Shown: piece after piece, positions 45,759-53,119 of the stretch
Numbering within the stretch: the stretch's first letter is position 1
Layout: each line of letters starts with the position of its first letter
Source: Nocardia abscessus
Lineage (GTDB): Bacteria; Actinomycetota; Actinomycetes; Mycobacteriales; Mycobacteriaceae
NCBI RefSeq assembly: GCF_015477775.1
Contig: NZ_JADLQO010000005.1
Location: 62,001-126,000, forward strand
Direction of reading: 5' to 3'
Length of the DNA: 64,000 bases
Notes under the pieces: generated by a model
The model's database searches: none
Told to the model about the DNA's origin: nothing
What the model saw: only the letters and a program-made list of their open reading frames with translations
Translations under genes and position numbers: made by a program

Positions 45759-45805
45759 TCCGAGCCGACTATGCGAACGAGTAATCATCAACGCGAGGAG
45801 GAATG

Positions 45806-46090
45806 ATGCGTATCGACTACCCGACCGACGACGAGCTGCGGCAGAACTTCGACGAAATGCTGCGCTCGGTGCTGACCGGTGGTGGCATCCACACCGAGAC
45901 CGGCCTCGACATGAAGACCGAGGACGCGCTGTGGGCGATCGCCCGCGCGTATCCCGACGTGCCGGACGCGCTGGTCGACGCGGCTCGCGCGGCCTTCGCC
46001 GGTCAGCTCGACGGCTCCAATGCCCGCGAGCGCAAAGAGGCGCTGGCCCGCAAGATCGAGGAGCTCGATCGTCGCCGGTCGGCGCGGTGA
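45806..46090 (+). CDS. small protein directly downstream of the giant gene
   Basis: 94 residues, acidic-basic helical (DELRQNFDEMLRSVLTGGG, TEDALWAIARAYPDVPDALVDAARAAF, ERKEALARKIEELDRR). Two ATGs lie in tandem; the second (45806) is chosen because it is four bases from a full AGGAGG, while the first is one base from it. It is 47 bases after the giant stop. Its place fits an immunity or chaperone gene, but no family was recognised. Confidence 0.75.
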   Translation: MRIDYPTDDELRQNFDEMLRSVLTGGGIHTETGLDMKTEDALWAIARAYPDVPDALVDAARAAFAGQLDGSNARERKEALARKIEELDRRRSAR

Positions 46091-46130
46091 TCATCCGGTG
46101 GTCTCCGATGTCACGGCCTAGGGTGGGCGC

Positions 46131-46622
46131 ATGACGGAATGGCGCGCGTTGACCGACAGCGAAATCGTCGCCTTGGCGACCGGCCTGCGTTCGCTCGACG
46201 GCTCCCAGCCGATGGAGGCGCTACCGCGGCTGGCGGAGTCGTTCGGCTGGAAGGTGCTGACCGCCCATTCGGACCGGGCGCTGCTGGACGTCGGTTTCGG
46301 GATGGGCAGCGGCAAGATCCACGGGCGAGAGGGCCTGATCGTGGACGTCAAGGTGCGGGTCACCGATTTCGCCCCGGACGACGCGGAAGGCCGGGCACGC
46401 TCGCGGGACACCTTCGCCGCGATGGTCGCCGCGTTGACCGGCGCTCTCGATGCGCCCACCGCCCGGATCCCCGGCGCCACCGCCGAAGTCCGTTGGGCGG
46501 GTCCGGAGGCCACCCTGGTGCTGGAGGATCTGGGCCGCTCGGTGCAGCTGTCCCTGGTGGCCAACTCCTGGCTCGCACTGCACGACCAGGCCATCGAGCT
46601 GGAGGAGCGGGAGCAGAGTTGA
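46131..46622 (+). CDS. DUF6301-like protein
   Basis: 163 residues. EWRALTDSEIVALATGLRSL, LAESFGWKVL, LLDVGFGMGSGKIHG, VRVTDFAPDD, AEVRWAGPEATLVLEDLGRSVQL and NSWLALHDQAIELE match my recollection of DUF6301, found next to T7SS toxin genes in Nocardia. Function unknown; an immunity or chaperone role is inferred from the locus. The stop overlaps the next start (TTGA), so the two are coupled. No signal peptide. Confidence 0.75.
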   Translation: MTEWRALTDSEIVALATGLRSLDGSQPMEALPRLAESFGWKVLTAHSDRALLDVGFGMGSGKIHGREGLIVDVKVRVTDFAPDDAEGRARSRDTFAAMVAALTGALDAPTARIPGATAEVRWAGPEATLVLEDLGRSVQLSLVANSWLALHDQAIELEEREQS

Positions 46623-47062
46623 CCGGGTGGGGAGACTTCGCCGCGGGGCTGGCCGCGGAACTCGCCGCACTGCGCGCCGGTTCCATCGTCAAGCTGGTCG
46701 AGTCCGAGACGGGGCCGCGGCGGCGGTACGCCCAATTCCTCCAGCTCGACGACCTGCTCTCGGCCGAGTTGGTGGACGACGAATGGCTCGATCCAGCCTT
46801 GCGCGCCGGCGCCGCGGGCCGCGCGGTGATCGCCGACGCGGGCTGGCGGGAACGCGATGCGAGCCACAACAATTGGTGGACAGAGCTGCCCTGGCCGAGC
46901 CCCTCGGCCGGTTACCGGCGGTTGGCCGACATGGTTGTCACCGGTTTGCGCGACGGGTTCGGCATCGACGCCCCCACCGTCCTGGCCTACACCGCGTGGA
47001 ACGAACGTGCGGAGAATCGCGCGTTGGACCTGCCGCTGCTCGGCCTGCGGCAGGAGCCCTGA
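46619..47062 (+). CDS. TY-Chap-like (putative T7SS chaperone) protein
   Basis: 147 residues if started at the TTG at 46619, which overlaps the preceding stop and has GGGAG five bases upstream; no ATG or GTG fits in this part of the frame. WGDFAAGLAAELAALRAGSIV, RRRYAQFLQLDDLLSAELV, a GW and NNWWTELPWP segment, and LADMVVTGLRDGFGIDAPTVLAY fit the TY-Chap N-terminal family as I recall it, proposed as chaperones for T7SS toxins. Role inferred. Confidence 0.7.
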   Translation: MTGWGDFAAGLAAELAALRAGSIVKLVESETGPRRRYAQFLQLDDLLSAELVDDEWLDPALRAGAAGRAVIADAGWRERDASHNNWWTELPWPSPSAGYRRLADMVVTGLRDGFGIDAPTVLAYTAWNERAENRALDLPLLGLRQEP

Positions 47063-47171
47063 CGTGGACCGCGCTCGAACCGGCGTTGTGCCAGGATGGA
47101 CCGCGAACAGAGCACAGGCATCGTGGTGTGCGCACCGGCTCCGATGCGGTAGATGAGGGGATTTCCGCGAC

Positions 47172-48788
47172 GTGACCAGACCAGGCGGCGAGGCGTCCGA
47201 CGACATGCCCCGTGACGCCGTGGACGACGGCGATTCCGAGACCCCCGTGACGCCGCCTGCCGCCGAGGCGCGGACGGCCGACGCGGTCGCTGCCGATCCG
47301 GCGGGGGACGCCGAGGCGGGGGAGGAGCCCGATGTCGGCTTCACCCTGTCCGAAGCGCCGGTGGCGGATGTCGGCGAACGAGCCAAGGCACTCATGCACC
47401 AGGTCGCCCGCGAGCTCGGTGCGGCCGGTCCGCCGGGCTGGCAGCGAGTGGACGCGGTCTTCGCGCTGACGGTGGCCGCGGAGGTGGCGCTGGCCGCCTA
47501 CTCCGACGACGGGGAGCGCGTCGTGCGGGTGAACCCCGATCCCGGCATCATGGCGCTGGTCCGGGAGCATCGGCAGCTTGCGGCCGGTTTCGGCGACGGA
47601 CCTTGGTGGCGTTTGCTTTTGACGCTGACCAGTGCGGGCCGGATCGAGGTCGACTACGACTACGGCGACGAGCCGTTCCCGGACGATCAGCTGTTCCCGC
47701 CCGAGGTCTACCTCGCGGATCTGGCGGTGTTTCCCCGGGATTCGCTGCCAGTGTGGCTCGGCGCCTATGTCGGTCACGGCGATCGCCAGTCGCGGCCGCC
47801 GCGGGTTGCCGCGGCGCAAGCGCGGGCGGATCAGGAAGCGGGTGTGCGCGCCGTGCCGTCGGAGGACGATCTGCCCTCGTTCCCGCTGATGGCGGCTCGG
47901 TGGGCGGTGCTGGCCGCGGCGTTCGTCGCGGTCGGATCCCCTTGGGGCCCCCGTTTGCTGCCCTCTCTGAGCTGGTTCGAGGGCGCCAAGCGCAGCGGTT
48001 GCTCGCTGTACGCGCTGCCCGGCGGGCGGGCGGTGCTCTCCGGCGGCGTGTGGAATGCGCCGGAACTCGCGGCGGCCTACAACGAAGGCGCCCGGTTGCC
48101 CGATCTGTACGCGGGTGCGCCGGAGTGGGTGGCCGGTCAGGTGTTGAACCACCGCGCCGCCAGCGGTTTGCTGTCGTTCTGCTACTGGTGGGAGAACGGC
48201 CGTTGGTACCGCGGCGAGTCACCCGGTCCGGACCGGTTCGTCGAAGCAGTGCCGGGCGTGTGGACGTCCGACAGCGTCGTGGACATCGTGACCGGGCTGC
48301 TCGGCGACGACTCGACCGCGCCGCCGCGCGCCGCCGTCGGCGCCTTGGTGTCCGCGGCCGAGGTGGGCATCGTCACGCGGGACACCCTCGTGAGCGTCTT
48401 CGATGACGACGACCGATTCGATGTCGACGGCGCCTTCTTCCAGCTCACCATGGCCGGGGTGACCACCGCCGCGCCGGAGCCGATGGCGCAGGAGGAGGCG
48501 ATCGCGCGAGTGGCGCGGTTCATCCGCGACAGTGGCGTGGACACGGCGAACTACCCACCCGAGGAATTGCGCGCCGATCGGATCAGCGTCGGCTGGATGG
48601 TGTACGTCCCGGTCGAACCGGGCGAGATCGCGATCGGCCGGGCGATCTTCTACATCGCCGATGACGGTGTGCTGGAACGATCTTCGTCCTCGGTGGCGCC
48701 GTCGGTCTACATCGCCGCGTTCGAGCGGCGGTTCCAGGACCGGCACGGCCCGGTGGGGGCGCTCAGGGCGCACGACGAAAAGCGCTGA
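47172..48788 (+). CDS. multi-domain immunity-like protein with YezG-like segment
   Basis: 538 residues. A disordered acidic N-terminus of about 60 residues is followed at residues 89-197 by a YezG/DUF600-like immunity segment: GWQRVDAVFALT, WWRLLLTLTSAGRIEVDYDYG, EVYLADLAVFPRDSLPVWL. The middle part (about 236-350, with YALPGGRAVLSGGVW and FCYWWENGRWYRG) and the C-terminal part (RISVGWMVYVPVEPGEIAIG and FYIADDGVLERSSSS) look like two further immunity-type modules that I cannot name. The GTG start at 47172 is the likely one. Last gene of the toxin cassette. Confidence 0.7.
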   Translation: MTRPGGEASDDMPRDAVDDGDSETPVTPPAAEARTADAVAADPAGDAEAGEEPDVGFTLSEAPVADVGERAKALMHQVARELGAAGPPGWQRVDAVFALTVAAEVALAAYSDDGERVVRVNPDPGIMALVREHRQLAAGFGDGPWWRLLLTLTSAGRIEVDYDYGDEPFPDDQLFPPEVYLADLAVFPRDSLPVWLGAYVGHGDRQSRPPRVAAAQARADQEAGVRAVPSEDDLPSFPLMAARWAVLAAAFVAVGSPWGPRLLPSLSWFEGAKRSGCSLYALPGGRAVLSGGVWNAPELAAAYNEGARLPDLYAGAPEWVAGQVLNHRAASGLLSFCYWWENGRWYRGESPGPDRFVEAVPGVWTSDSVVDIVTGLLGDDSTAPPRAAVGALVSAAEVGIVTRDTLVSVFDDDDRFDVDGAFFQLTMAGVTTAAPEPMAQEEAIARVARFIRDSGVDTANYPPEELRADRISVGWMVYVPVEPGEIAIGRAIFYIADDGVLERSSSSVAPSVYIAAFERRFQDRHGPVGALRAHDEKR

Positions 48789-49376
48789 GCCGCAGTCGGT
48801 CGACCTCACGGGTGCTCGAACCTCGGCTCGTAGGGTCCACGAGCATGTGTCGTCGTTCACCCAGGCGAGCGCGCTCGTTCACCTGGGCTCGTTTCGCCGA
48901 AATCCGCGTGCTTCCAAGGTTCGAGCGCGAACCCGCTGGTCGGGCGGGGTGGGCAGCGCCGATGGGCCACCATGATTCGGGTCTGTACATGCGGGGGCAA
49001 CCCGAGTTCCCATAGAATCGTTGGTGCCTCGTAAGACAATATTTGGCGTGCCTTAAGAACCGGCTGCCATATTGACGTGTGGCGCGCCGCCGGTCGCGGC
49101 GCGCCAGCGATGAGGAGGGTCGTCAGCGTATGAATTGCCGGGCGCAGGAGCGTGATCCCGAGCGCGGGGGCGAACAGGTCACTGCGCCGTGGCGCGCGCA
49201 TAGCCGGCGCCCACGTCAGGGGTGGATTCAGTTGTGCGGGTCGGAGTCTGTGTCTCCGGGATCGGACCTCGGCATCGTATCGCCATTCCGCGTGGCGCGG
49301 TCCGGCAACTATTCCCACCGGTGGAGGTCTGCCTCAGCCGTGTTCGGATCCTCGACCTGGTCAGGAGCGTGACCCC
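48789..49376. other. 588-bp region between the toxin cassette and the ESX operon
   Basis: It should hold the promoter of the ESX operon. A TAGAAT at 49013-49018 could be a -10 box, but no good -35 lies at the usual distance. The segment 49000-49080 is AT-richer than its surroundings. A perfect GC hairpin lies at 49081-49105, then AGGAGG at 49114-49119. An 80-codon frame (49131-49372) after that site is possible but has Arg/Ser-rich composition and no recognisable product. Confidence 0.5.
49081..49105 (+). promoter_or_regulatory. perfect 10-bp GC hairpin in the ESX operon leader
   Basis: GGCGCGCCGC at 49081-49090 pairs exactly with GCGGCGCGCC at 49096-49105 around CGGTC. It sits about 270 bases before the first ESX gene, downstream of the AT-rich candidate promoter. 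It could stabilise the mRNA, attenuate transcription, or bind a regulator. There is no U tract. Confidence 0.5.
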
Positions 49377-51212
49377 ATGCCACCCCCTAATCCTGAGACC
49401 GACAACCCGTGGGCGAACCTGAATCAGCAGGCGCACAACGGCACGCTGCAGCTCAGCGATAGCGCGGCCGGGGAAGCGGCCGCGCTGGCCGCCGCGGCGG
49501 CGAACGCCGTGGAGTTGGTCAAGCGCCATGTGGCGGATGTCCAGAACCCGAGGGGTTTCGGCGCCGCTCAGTCGAGCTACCTGCTGCAGGCGAAGTTCGC
49601 GCGGGCGGCCGGCGATCTGGACGACATCCTGCGGCGGTTCCTGGAGATCTTGAACGCCATGGGCGAGACCTTCCTGGCCGCCGGAAAGAAGTACAACGAA
49701 ACCGATACCGATTCGGGGACCGAGTTCAGGAGGATTCGGGACAACACGCCGCGGCGTGGGGACCCGAGTCAAGGAGGAAACCCTGCCACGCCGCCGGTGG
49801 GCGGATCGCATCACATCCCGGATTTCTTGCAGGACCGGCAGTACTTCGGTGACATGGCGCAGAAGCCATCGAACGAGCGCATCAATTCGAGCGGGCAATT
49901 CTCCGAAATGGACGCACTTTCGAACGCGCGGGAAGGCCGGGACACCACCCCCATCGAAGTCGAGAACGCGTATGAGAAAGATCATCCCTTCTTCGAATCG
50001 TTCGAAACGGGGATAGATTCCGTCGCGGTCGTCAGCGACGCTCTGGTGTGGGACTGGATGGCCCAGGAACTCGACGGAACCTTCCGAGACCTGAACAATC
50101 GTCTGGCGCGGTTTCCGATCGAGGGATCCTGGCAATCCCCGCAGGGCGAGGGCGGTATCAATGCGGCGATCACGGCCGCGGAGACCTATCGATCCCAGGC
50201 CGATGCGCTGACCACCAGTATGCGGGCGCTGAGTCAGAATCTCACCTATACCGCCGGTTGGTTGGCCGAGACCAAGAAGTTCATGCCCGGCGAGACCCGG
50301 GACAAGGGCGGCTACGTAGACCGCGAGATACAAGAGGACAGCTGTCTGGATCTGTGGCACCGGCGTGGATTTCGGAACTGGTACGCCGAGGGCATGAAGT
50401 ACACGAATGCCGCGATCCCGGTCCTTCCCGCCCCGACGGTGAAGCCCGCGCAGCCTCCCGCGCCGCCGGGGCCGCCCGGTCCGCCTGGAACGGCCGCACC
50501 CGGCACCGCGGCACCGGGAGCGTCGCAGCAGCAGCTGGCAGCGCTGCGTGCCGCGCAACAGCAGTCCGATCAAGAGCGTAAGGCGCTGTTGCAGCAGCAG
50601 AACGCGCTGGAGGAAGCGCGGCGCACAGCGGAGCAGCAGGCCCAGCAGCGCGCCGCCGCACAACAGCAGCAGCAGGCCCAGCAGCAGGCTCAACAGGCGG
50701 CGCAGCAGGCCGCCCAACAAGCCGCGCAGCAGGCACAGCAGATCGGCCAGCAGTTGGCCGGTGCCGCGCAGCAGGCGGCGCAACAGGCCGCCCAACAGAT
50801 CGCACAGCAGAGCGCGCTCGCCGGATTGCCGGGTCTGCCTGCGGGGTTGAAGGATTTCCAGGACGCCGCCAAGAAGATGAGCGCGGCGGGGAAAGGCGCG
50901 ACCGGCGGGCCTGGGCCGGGAATCGGCAGTGCCACCCCGCCGACCGGCCAGAACCTCGAGCGGGCTTCCAAGCTCTTCCCCCGAGCGACGACGGACCTCA
51001 CGGCCACGGCGGCCGGCGTGCGCGCGGGGCTCGCGCCGGGAACCGGAATGGCGGGCGCCCCGATGGGTGGCATGCCGATGGGCGGTCCCGGGGCCGCCGC
51101 GGGTGGACAGCAGAAGGAGCACAAGCGCGCCGACTATCTCGATTCCACCGAGCATCTGGAAGAGGCGATCGGTGAGGCGCCGGTCGTGGCGAAACCGGTT
51201 GTCGAGAAATGA
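49377..51212 (+). CDS. large T7SS substrate-like protein with Gln-rich region
   Basis: 611 residues; the ATG at 49377 follows AGGAG by nine bases. The N-terminal 110 residues are WXG/PE-like helices. The middle (about 190-340) has further helices with FPIEGSWQSPQGEGG, a WxxP-like turn. Residues about 385-480 are Gln/Ala-rich (AQQAAQQAAQQ), a probable coiled coil. The tail ends HKRADYLDSTEHLEEA then VVAKPVVEK, a terminal motif I associate with actinobacterial ESX substrates. First gene of the ESX operon; the following espG starts within its stop. Confidence 0.7.
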   Translation: MPPPNPETDNPWANLNQQAHNGTLQLSDSAAGEAAALAAAAANAVELVKRHVADVQNPRGFGAAQSSYLLQAKFARAAGDLDDILRRFLEILNAMGETFLAAGKKYNETDTDSGTEFRRIRDNTPRRGDPSQGGNPATPPVGGSHHIPDFLQDRQYFGDMAQKPSNERINSSGQFSEMDALSNAREGRDTTPIEVENAYEKDHPFFESFETGIDSVAVVSDALVWDWMAQELDGTFRDLNNRLARFPIEGSWQSPQGEGGINAAITAAETYRSQADALTTSMRALSQNLTYTAGWLAETKKFMPGETRDKGGYVDREIQEDSCLDLWHRRGFRNWYAEGMKYTNAAIPVLPAPTVKPAQPPAPPGPPGPPGTAAPGTAAPGASQQQLAALRAAQQQSDQERKALLQQQNALEEARRTAEQQAQQRAAAQQQQQAQQQAQQAAQQAAQQAAQQAQQIGQQLAGAAQQAAQQAAQQIAQQSALAGLPGLPAGLKDFQDAAKKMSAAGKGATGGPGPGIGSATPPTGQNLERASKLFPRATTDLTATAAGVRAGLAPGTGMAGAPMGGMPMGGPGAAAGGQQKEHKRADYLDSTEHLEEAIGEAPVVAKPVVEK

Positions 51213-52009
51213 CGGCCGGGCTGATGTCGCACACGTGGAAGTTCACCGACCTCGAGTTCGTGGTGCTCTGGGAGGATTTCGGCGAGGCCGGCGTACCGAG
51301 GCCGTTCTCCTTCACCAGCCGTACGCCGTTGATGGACGACTATCTCGTGGAGCAGGACCGGACCCGTGCCGCTTTGCTCGCCTCCTCGACTCCGGCGAGA
51401 AAAGAGATGCTCGATGATCTCTACCGCCCGGACATTCGCATCCGTGTGATTTCCTTCGACGGGCGGGATCACACCGACGTGGCGAACAATGTGCGGTTGA
51501 TGGCGGCACGTCGTGCGGATCGCGGATACCTGGTCACCCAATTGCCGGGGGAAACCGTCGGCCACAGTGGCGGATTCGTCGTCACCGAATGTTCCGCGGT
51601 GGAATTGGCCGATGTCGTCGTGCGGGCGCTGCCCGAGGCCGAGCCAGGAAAGCGTGCCGATATCGTGCTGGCCGACGAAACCGAAGACGAGCACTTGGAT
51701 TACGACTACGGGGCCTCGGCAGTGCGGGATTCGTTCGAGGCATCCGTACACGATCGCTCGGTCGATTTTCTGTCCGCTCCGGCCGAGCGTTTCGGATTCA
51801 TCGATGTGATCCAGGCACATTCGATCTTCGGTCCGCGCGGCATGACCCGCCATCGCCTGCAATGGCGGGATCTCGAAGACGACGGCCGCTACGTGATCGA
51901 TGACGGGCATCCTCCGGTCGCGACCGCGGCCGATAAACGGCGACTTGTCACGGTGATCAACGCGCGCATCGCCGAAGTCGTCCGTGCCATCAAAGACGAA
52001 CGAGGATAG
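51209..52009 (+). CDS. espG: ESX secretion-associated protein EspG (first copy)
   Basis: 266 residues. WKFTDLEFVVLWEDFGEAGVPRPF at the start, IRVISFDGRD with VRLMAARRADRGYLVTQLPG in the middle, and FGPRGMTRHRLQWRD near the end fit the EspG family, a cytosolic chaperone that holds PE/PPE substrates. The ATG at 51209 overlaps the previous stop. A second, more typical EspG lies at 55896, so this one may serve the large substrate encoded just upstream. Confidence 0.75.
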   Translation: MTAGLMSHTWKFTDLEFVVLWEDFGEAGVPRPFSFTSRTPLMDDYLVEQDRTRAALLASSTPARKEMLDDLYRPDIRIRVISFDGRDHTDVANNVRLMAARRADRGYLVTQLPGETVGHSGGFVVTECSAVELADVVVRALPEAEPGKRADIVLADETEDEHLDYDYGASAVRDSFEASVHDRSVDFLSAPAERFGFIDVIQAHSIFGPRGMTRHRLQWRDLEDDGRYVIDDGHPPVATAADKRRLVTVINARIAEVVRAIKDERG

Positions 52010-52019
52010 GGGGAGGCCG

Positions 52020-52376
52020 ATGACCGCAACACAGTCGGGGCAGGCGGGTGAATTTCCCACGGAATTCGTGGCCACGTCGGTGGCCGGCTCGATTTCGGTG
52101 CGCACCACCGAGATGGGCCTGCCATTGGGTGTCAAAGTGGATTCCGATCAGTTGCGCCGCGATCCGGAAGCACTGGCGGGGGAGATTCTGCGTTTGTGCA
52201 AACAGGCGGCGAACCGGGCCGGCCTGGCGCGGCGGGCGCATTTGCAGCAACTGGGATTCACCTCGGAGATGCTGGCTCTGACCGGATTGCCCACCGAACA
52301 GCAGGTGGCGCGGCAGGAGATCATCGACGAGCAGGAGTACGACACCGAACCGCAGAGCTGGCTGCGATCCGTCTGA
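52020..52376 (+). CDS. EspD/EspH-like (DUF2694-like) protein
   Basis: 118 residues. The core FVATSVAGSISVRTTEMGLPLGVKV followed by the helix DPEALAGEILRLCKQAANRAG parallels EspH/EspD of ESX-1 (VTNPQGSVSVSTLMDG then MSEAQLADEIFVIADLARQKA). Such proteins support secretion or stability of Esp substrates. The ATG at 52020 has GGGGGAGG upstream and follows espG by 10 bases. Confidence 0.6.
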   Translation: MTATQSGQAGEFPTEFVATSVAGSISVRTTEMGLPLGVKVDSDQLRRDPEALAGEILRLCKQAANRAGLARRAHLQQLGFTSEMLALTGLPTEQQVARQEIIDEQEYDTEPQSWLRSV

Positions 52377-52402
52377 GCGGCAAAAGAATTCGCGAGGTAG
52401 TC

Positions 52403-52702
52403 ATGGTCGAAACGATGGACGAGCTCATCGCTCGGGTACAGAATCAGCTCTACCGGCTCACCGATCTCAACGACGCCATGAATGGGATCCGGGTGTCCGA
52501 GACTTCGCCCGACGGCGCGGTGACCGCGGAAGTGGACGGTAACGCCGCATTGGTGGGTCTGAGTTTTTCCGGGGCGGTATCGAAGCTTTCACCGGAGGAG
52601 TTCGAGAAAACGGTGGTGGACACCGCGCGAGCGGCCGCGCACCGGGCCTTTTCGGAACGCGGTGCACTTATCACCGCATTCAACGAGGAGGCCACCGGGT
52701 AG
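52403..52702 (+). CDS. YbaB/EbfC-like protein
   Basis: 99 residues: an N-terminal helix (TMDELIARVQNQLYRL), a beta core (GIRVSETSPDGAVTAEVDG, LVGLSFSG) and a C-terminal helix (EEFEKTVVDTARAAAHRAF). This is the YbaB fold pattern seen in EspL. GAGGT lies upstream of the ATG. With the previous gene it makes a small accessory pair ahead of the EspC-like and EspA-like genes. Confidence 0.7.
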   Translation: MVETMDELIARVQNQLYRLTDLNDAMNGIRVSETSPDGAVTAEVDGNAALVGLSFSGAVSKLSPEEFEKTVVDTARAAAHRAFSERGALITAFNEEATG

Positions 52703-52801
52703 TCACCGGATGTTAACCACGACGCGATCGCAAAATGCGGTCTCGGCTAGGTAAAGTTGAATACGAAACGTCGGGGGATGTTTCGGGATTGGACGATGAT
52801 C

Positions 52802-53119
52802 ATGAGCCACATTGAAGTAGTCCCGGATGCGCTGCGTGTGTACGGAAGCGAATCGGCGGCCATGGCTGCCGGTGTGGGGGCGATCGCCGCGGCCGATCAA
52901 GCCGCGACGGTCGCCGCGGTGGTCCCGGTGTTCGGCCTGATCGGCCAGGAGTTCCTCGTCTCGTACGCCTTCGCGCAGGCCAACCACCTGTCGTCGGTGG
53001 CGCAGCTCGCCGCCGTGCACGCGGGTACCGCGGTGACGGCGCATCAGGCCGCCGCCACGTACGAGGGCACGGACACCGCGTCGGGCGCGGCCATCGGAGC
53101 TATCCGCACGCAGTCATGA
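52802..53119 (+). CDS. EspC-like type VII secretion target
   Basis: 105 residues, the usual EspC length (about 103). FGLIGQEFLVSYAFAQAN is the turn region of the family. The C-terminal Tyr87-Glu-Gly-Thr-Asp91 is a clear YxxxD T7SS secretion signal, at the same place as in mycobacterial EspC. ATGs at 52796 and 52802 are both possible; the latter gives the family-like MSHIEVVPDALRVYG. The stop overlaps the next start (ATGA), as for an espC-espA pair. Confidence 0.8.
   Translation: MSHIEVVPDALRVYGSESAAMAAGVGAIAAADQAATVAAVVPVFGLIGQEFLVSYAFAQANHLSSVAQLAAVHAGTAVTAHQAAATYEGTDTASGAAIGAIRTQS

Noticed and set aside
42942..44325. CRISPR-like regular repeats
   Set aside because: The units are in-frame protein repeats of 366-381 bp without unique spacers; period and coding pattern exclude CRISPR.
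10194..45758. The giant frame as several genes fused by an assembly error
   Set aside because: No internal stops, a constant frame, and module copies spread along the whole length make one gene more likely. Raw-read confirmation would still be decisive.
49013..49018. TAGAAT as a definite -10 promoter element
   Set aside because: No -35 hexamer at 16-19 bp upstream; kept only as a candidate in the intergenic description.
49131..49372. Possible 80-codon gene ahead of the ESX operon
   Set aside because: AGGAGG is 11 bases upstream and the frame ends just before the next start, but the product is Arg/Ser-rich with no fold or family. Left as a possibility in the leader note.
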